Source: Deltaproteobacteria bacterium
Lineage (GTDB): Bacteria; Desulfobacterota; DSM-4660; Desulfatiglandales; HGW-15
NCBI GenBank assembly: GCA_016926135.1
Contig: JAFGPH010000019.1
Location: 1 to 6,963, forward strand
Direction: 5' to 3'
Length of the DNA: 6,963 nucleotides
Below the pieces are notes generated by a model. It had not been told where the DNA came from and ran no database searches. It worked only from the letters and a program-made list of their open reading frames with translations. Shown piece by piece: positions 5,857-6,963 of this stretch. Position 1 is the first letter of the stretch. Each line of letters starts with the position of its first letter. A program made the position numbers and the translations under genes.

Positions 5857-6909
5857 ATGAGAAGGAGATTAGGGGTTGGCTTTCTGGTTTTCGCCCTGTT
5901 GGCGCTTTTCATGGTGCCTTCCGGTGCCCTGGCCCAGTCCAAGATGCAGCTCAAGTTCAGCACCTGGCATCCCCCGGCCAGCAGGGAGGTGAAAACGGTG
6001 TGGACACCGATGCTGGAGGAACTGAAGAAGAAGAGCAACGGCCGCATCACCTACACCCTGTACGCAGGCGCTGCCCTGGGCAAGGGTCCCGAGCACTACG
6101 ATATCGTCGCCAAGGGGCTCTCCGACATGGGGTATTTCACAGCCACGTGGACCCCGGGCCGGTTCCCCCTGACCGACGTCCTTTCCATGGCCGCCTGGGT
6201 GGAGGGCAAGGACATAGCCGTGAACATCGGCAACAGGATGTACAAGGAGGCCTTGAGCAAGGAATTCCCGGGCGTGAAGATGATTGAACTGAACGGATGC
6301 ATCCAGGCCTTTCTGTGGACCCGAAAGCCCGTCAAGGGCATCGAGGACTGTAAGGGGCTCAAGATCCGGTCCCCCGGGGGCCTCCAGACCAGCTACATCA
6401 AGTCCCTCGGCGCAGAGCCCGTGTTCATGCCCCTCGGGGACGTCTACCTGGCGCTGGAGACCGGTACCATCGACGGCCTGGTGACCTGCCCGCCCCTGGT
6501 GCTGGCGTTCAAGCTTCAGGAGGTCGTCAAGCACGGGGTGGTCGCCACGTTCGGTTGCGTGTCTGAAGGCGTCATCATGAATCAGAAGAGCTGGGACAAC
6601 ACCCCGAAGGACCTCAAGCCCATCATCGAATCCGTATGCGGCAATCCCTTCAAGACAACGGGAGGGCTGAACCGCGATGTGTACAAGATCATGATGAACG
6701 AGATCACCGGGAAAGGTGTCCAGCTCTACAAGCCCACACCGGACCAGGAGAAACGCTGGTACGCAGGGTTCCAGCAGGTGACCCGGGACTGGGTCAAGGA
6801 CCTGGCGGCCAAAGGCCTGCCGGCCAAGGATGTGGTCGTAAAGTATGACAAGATTGCCAAGGAAGAAGGCGTGAGATCTCCAGCGGTGCCGGACGAGTGG
6901 AGGAAGTGA
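5857..6909 (+). CDS. dctP: TRAP transporter solute-binding protein, DctP family
   Basis: A 350-residue periplasmic protein that captures an organic acid for a sodium- or proton-driven TRAP transporter. A signal peptide is clear: MRRRLGVGFLVFALLALFMV, then ALA|QSK with cleavage after about residue 26. The mature protein starts QLKFSTWHPPASREV, as in DctP/DctP-like proteins, and continues with NGRITYTLYAGAALGKGPEHYDIV (61-84; written here in parts: NGRITYTLYAGAA, LGKGPEHYDIV), GLKIRSPGG (167-175) with R171 at the position of the conserved Arg that salt-bridges the ligand carboxylate, and EPVFMPLGDVYLALETGTID (187-206). Length is normal. ATG 5857 is preferred over an in-frame ATG at 5794 because GGGAGGTG (5844-5851) lies 5 nt upstream and it opens directly into the signal peptide. 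No terminator follows, which fits continued transcription into membrane-subunit genes. The ligand cannot be named from sequence. Confidence 0.92.
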   Translation: MRRRLGVGFLVFALLALFMVPSGALAQSKMQLKFSTWHPPASREVKTVWTPMLEELKKKSNGRITYTLYAGAALGKGPEHYDIVAKGLSDMGYFTATWTPGRFPLTDVLSMAAWVEGKDIAVNIGNRMYKEALSKEFPGVKMIELNGCIQAFLWTRKPVKGIEDCKGLKIRSPGGLQTSYIKSLGAEPVFMPLGDVYLALETGTIDGLVTCPPLVLAFKLQEVVKHGVVATFGCVSEGVIMNQKSWDNTPKDLKPIIESVCGNPFKTTGGLNRDVYKIMMNEITGKGVQLYKPTPDQEKRWYAGFQQVTRDWVKDLAAKGLPAKDVVVKYDKIAKEEGVRSPAVPDEWRK

Positions 6910-6945
6910 TCGCTGACAGCCCAAGATATGGGGGCGGTCTCTGCC

Positions 6946-6963
6946 ATGATAAGGAAATGGATA
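6946..6963 (+). CDS. Possible start of the next gene (TRAP membrane subunit?), truncated by the window edge
   Basis: An ATG at 6946 opens the reading MIRKWI to the window edge, and an in-frame ATG at 6928 would add MGAVSA. A binding-protein gene of this type is usually followed by the small DctQ-type membrane subunit, and a short positively charged start suits one. Only 6 to 12 codons are visible and neither start has a clear ribosome binding site, so this call rests mainly on gene order. Confidence 0.35.

Noticed and set aside
5869..6924. A 351-codon minus-strand open frame opposite the TRAP binding protein
   Set aside because: The plus strand has a signal peptide, a strong ribosome binding site and full-length family similarity. 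The reverse frame is compositionally typical of an antisense shadow.

Overview
This GC-rich window most resembles a chromosomal fragment of a Desulfobacterota (deltaproteobacterial) or similar anaerobic bacterium. The lineage is inferred from content: a single-chain ADP-forming acyl-CoA synthetase, an archaeal-type nicotinate phosphoribosyltransferase with a zinc ribbon, an FCD-type GntR regulator and a TRAP-transporter binding protein. No rRNA, tRNA, CRISPR array, insertion sequence or phage gene was seen.

Layout. Positions 1-506 (minus strand) hold the N-terminal part of a GT39-like membrane glycosyltransferase that runs off the left edge. Its start abuts a C-rich palindromic repeat (511-550). 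A short stretch then leads to a plus-strand STAS-domain gene with a good ribosome binding site at 731. Its family similarity stops abruptly near position 883, at the 3' end of the convergent acyl-CoA synthetase gene, so it looks truncated by a rearrangement or an assembly join.

Positions 886-4899 (minus strand) form a tight three-gene operon: nicotinate phosphoribosyltransferase (TTG start), a KptA/Tpt1-like RNA 2'-phosphotransferase (GTG start, 38 nt overlap with the upstream gene) and a single-chain NDP-forming acyl-CoA synthetase (ATGA overlap). The first enzyme makes an NAD precursor and the second belongs to an NAD-consuming family. The KptA-like protein lacks several signature residues of the family and carries an extra basic tail, so it may have a changed activity.

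Positions 4900-5056 are a divergent regulatory region with two back-to-back TTGACA boxes. A palindrome with a tandem AGACAAT repeat lies in front of the plus-strand regulator gene and is a good candidate operator. On the plus strand follow a GntR/FadR-type (FCD) regulator (5057-5779), a TRAP solute-binding protein with a signal peptide (5857-6909), and probably the first codons of the next transporter gene at the right edge. The simplest reading is a ligand-responsive regulator controlling uptake of a carboxylated compound. The divergent operon contains an enzyme that could activate such an acid to its CoA thioester, but that link is inference.
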